The translations under genes were made by a program, and so were the position numbers. The notes below the pieces were generated by a model. That model did not search any database. It worked only from the letters and a program-made list of their open reading frames with translations, and was not told where the DNA came from. Shown one piece after another: positions 5,157 through 6,182 of a stretch of DNA of 6,182 nucleotides (its first letter is position 1; every line of letters begins with the position of its first letter). The DNA is from Neptuniibacter sp. (GTDB taxonomy: Bacteria; Pseudomonadota; Gammaproteobacteria; Pseudomonadales; Balneatricaceae): NCBI GenBank assembly GCA_024686055.1, contig JAIBDV010000195.1, positions 1-6,182 on the forward strand, read 5' to 3'.

Positions 5157-6182
5157 TTAGCGGGAAGTTTCAGCTTCGCTGACAGGCTCTTCAACAGGCT
5201 CCTGCCCACGCTTCCAGCGGTGGTAACGGGCCAGCCAGCCCAGTACTCGCTGCGGTGCATGGGCGCGTTTCCAGTTCCCGGCGGCGTATTTATTCGCTTC
5301 GGCCCAGGTCGGGTAGGCATGGATGGTGCCCAGAACCTTGTTCAGGCCCAGCCCGTGTTTCATCGCCAGCACAAACTCCGGCAGCAAGTCACCGGCATGT
5401 TCACCCACAATGGTGGCCCCCAGAATGGTGTCTTTACCCGGCACCGTCAGCACTTTGACAAAGCCCGTCGTCTCGCTTTCGGTAATCGCCCGGTCCAGGT
5501 CGTCCAGTTCATAACGGGTCACTTCAACGGCGATATTCTGGTCCAGCGCATCCTGTTCACTCAGCCCTACCCGCGCCACTTCCGGCTGGGTGAAGGTAGT
5601 CCAGGGGATCACCCGGTAATCCGCTTTGAATTTCTTCAGATCACCGAACAGCGCATTCACCGCTGCGTACCAGGCCTGGTGCGCGGCCACATGGGTAAAC
5701 TGATAGGGCCCGGCGACATCGCCGACGGCAAAGATATTGGGATAGAGGGTTTCCAGATACTGGTTGGTGACAATGGTGCGATCCGTTTCGATACCCAGCG
5801 CTTCCAGGCCGTAGCCTTCCAGCCGGGGCTGGCGACCCACCGCGCACAACAGCTGATCGTATTCGAGCCGGACCTCGCCATCCGGGTGGCCCAGCACGAT
5901 AAATTTGCGCGCGCCGTCACGCTCACAGCGCAGTGCGGTATGGCCCGTCAGCAGGTTTACGCCATCGGCGCGTAACGCAGCGGTTACCAGCGTGGCCACA
6001 TCCTCATCTTCACGGGCCAGCACCCGGCTGCCCCGCTCCACCTGCGTCACCTCGCTGCCCAGCCGGGCAAAGCTCTGCGCCAGCTCACAGCCGATTGGCC
6101 CGCCGCCGAGCACCACCAGCCGTTTCGGTGCCTGCTCCAGTTCAGCAAAACGCTGCCAGAGGGTATCGCTGGTCACATAGTC
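5157..6182 (-). CDS. Pyridine nucleotide-disulfide oxidoreductase, mercuric-reductase-like (C-terminal 341 aa; start outside window)
   Basis: The C-terminal part of a class I FAD-dependent disulfide reductase family protein. The frame stays open to the window edge, and the first visible residues (DYVTSDTLW) correspond to the family's mid-protein segment. The N-terminal FAD domain with any redox-active Cys pair is therefore off the right side. Visible in order, counting from the edge: NAD(P)-binding GGGPIG (26-31) with Glu49 at the end of strand 2, which favours NADH; AVGRQP (114-119); FAD-binding NIFAVGDVAG (149-158, Asp155); and the interface domain starting at PWTTFTQPEVARVGLSE (193-209). 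In the C-terminal HAYPTWAE (288-295) the Glu is kept. The catalytic His of lipoamide dehydrogenases is replaced by Tyr290, where MerA also has Tyr. The paired Cys tail of MerA is absent; instead there is a basic tail (NWKRAHAPQRVLGWLARYHRW region, 303-323). Some relatives are fused to an N-terminal membrane (TVP38/DedA-like) domain, which cannot be checked here. Substrate unknown. Confidence 0.93.
   Translation of the reverse strand, partial: DYVTSDTLWQRFAELEQAPKRLVVLGGGPIGCELAQSFARLGSEVTQVERGSRVLAREDEDVATLVTAALRADGVNLLTGHTALRCERDGARKFIVLGHPDGEVRLEYDQLLCAVGRQPRLEGYGLEALGIETDRTIVTNQYLETLYPNIFAVGDVAGPYQFTHVAAHQAWYAAVNALFGDLKKFKADYRVIPWTTFTQPEVARVGLSEQDALDQNIAVEVTRYELDDLDRAITESETTGFVKVLTVPGKDTILGATIVGEHAGDLLPEFVLAMKHGLGLNKVLGTIHAYPTWAEANKYAAGNWKRAHAPQRVLGWLARYHRWKRGQEPVEEPVSEAETSR

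Noticed and set aside
5220..5975. A long open frame on the + strand opposite the flavoprotein
   Set aside because: Lies wholly antisense to a clearly conserved enzyme; composition is low-complexity and shows no family motif.
6174..6176. GTG at 6176 as the true start of the flavoprotein
   Set aside because: The frame is open to the window edge, and the protein would lack its FAD domain; the Val belongs to an internal segment.

Overview
The window reads as a chromosomal segment of a gammaproteobacterium. The gene families (YfeX-type peroxidase, PACE exporter with a divergent LysR regulator, mercuric-reductase-like flavoprotein), the moderately high GC and especially the REP-like palindromes with GTAG heads all fit Pseudomonas or a related, possibly marine or oceanospirillalean, lineage. 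The genus cannot be fixed from the sequence alone. There are five complete protein genes and one more that runs off the right edge. I found no RNA genes, insertion sequences, CRISPR arrays, prophage genes or origins.

Layout, left to right. Positions 1-182 hold no gene, but carry an inverted REP-like pair and a perfect 8-bp hairpin just past the peroxidase. Positions 183-1112 (-) encode a DyP-type haem peroxidase. Positions 1235-2119 (-) encode a LysR regulator. A 110-base divergent control region contains a T-N11-A palindrome. Positions 2230-2676 (+) encode a four-helix PACE family exporter. Positions 2680-3558 (-) encode an atypical metallophosphoesterase-fold protein, meeting the PACE gene tail to tail with only 3 bases between them. 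Positions 3560-4951 (-) encode a sodium:solute symporter family permease whose stop codon is one base from the start of the phosphoesterase-like gene. Positions 4952-5156 form a REP cluster that includes a probable terminator. Positions 5157-6182 (-) encode the C-terminal part of a class I flavoprotein disulfide reductase.

How the genes may work together. The LysR/PACE pair resembles the AceR/AceI arrangement of Acinetobacter and is probably a small drug or polyamine efflux unit controlled from the shared intergenic region. The symporter and the phosphoesterase-like gene form a tight, probably translationally coupled two-gene operon. The peroxidase and flavoprotein look like separate redox housekeeping or stress genes.

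Most of the window is ordinary. The item most worth a second look is the phosphoesterase-fold protein. Aligned by motif, it has lost every ligand of metal site 1 and has Cys in place of the catalytic His, yet keeps all ligands of metal site 2. It also has a local cluster of cysteines and is coupled to a transporter of unknown substrate.
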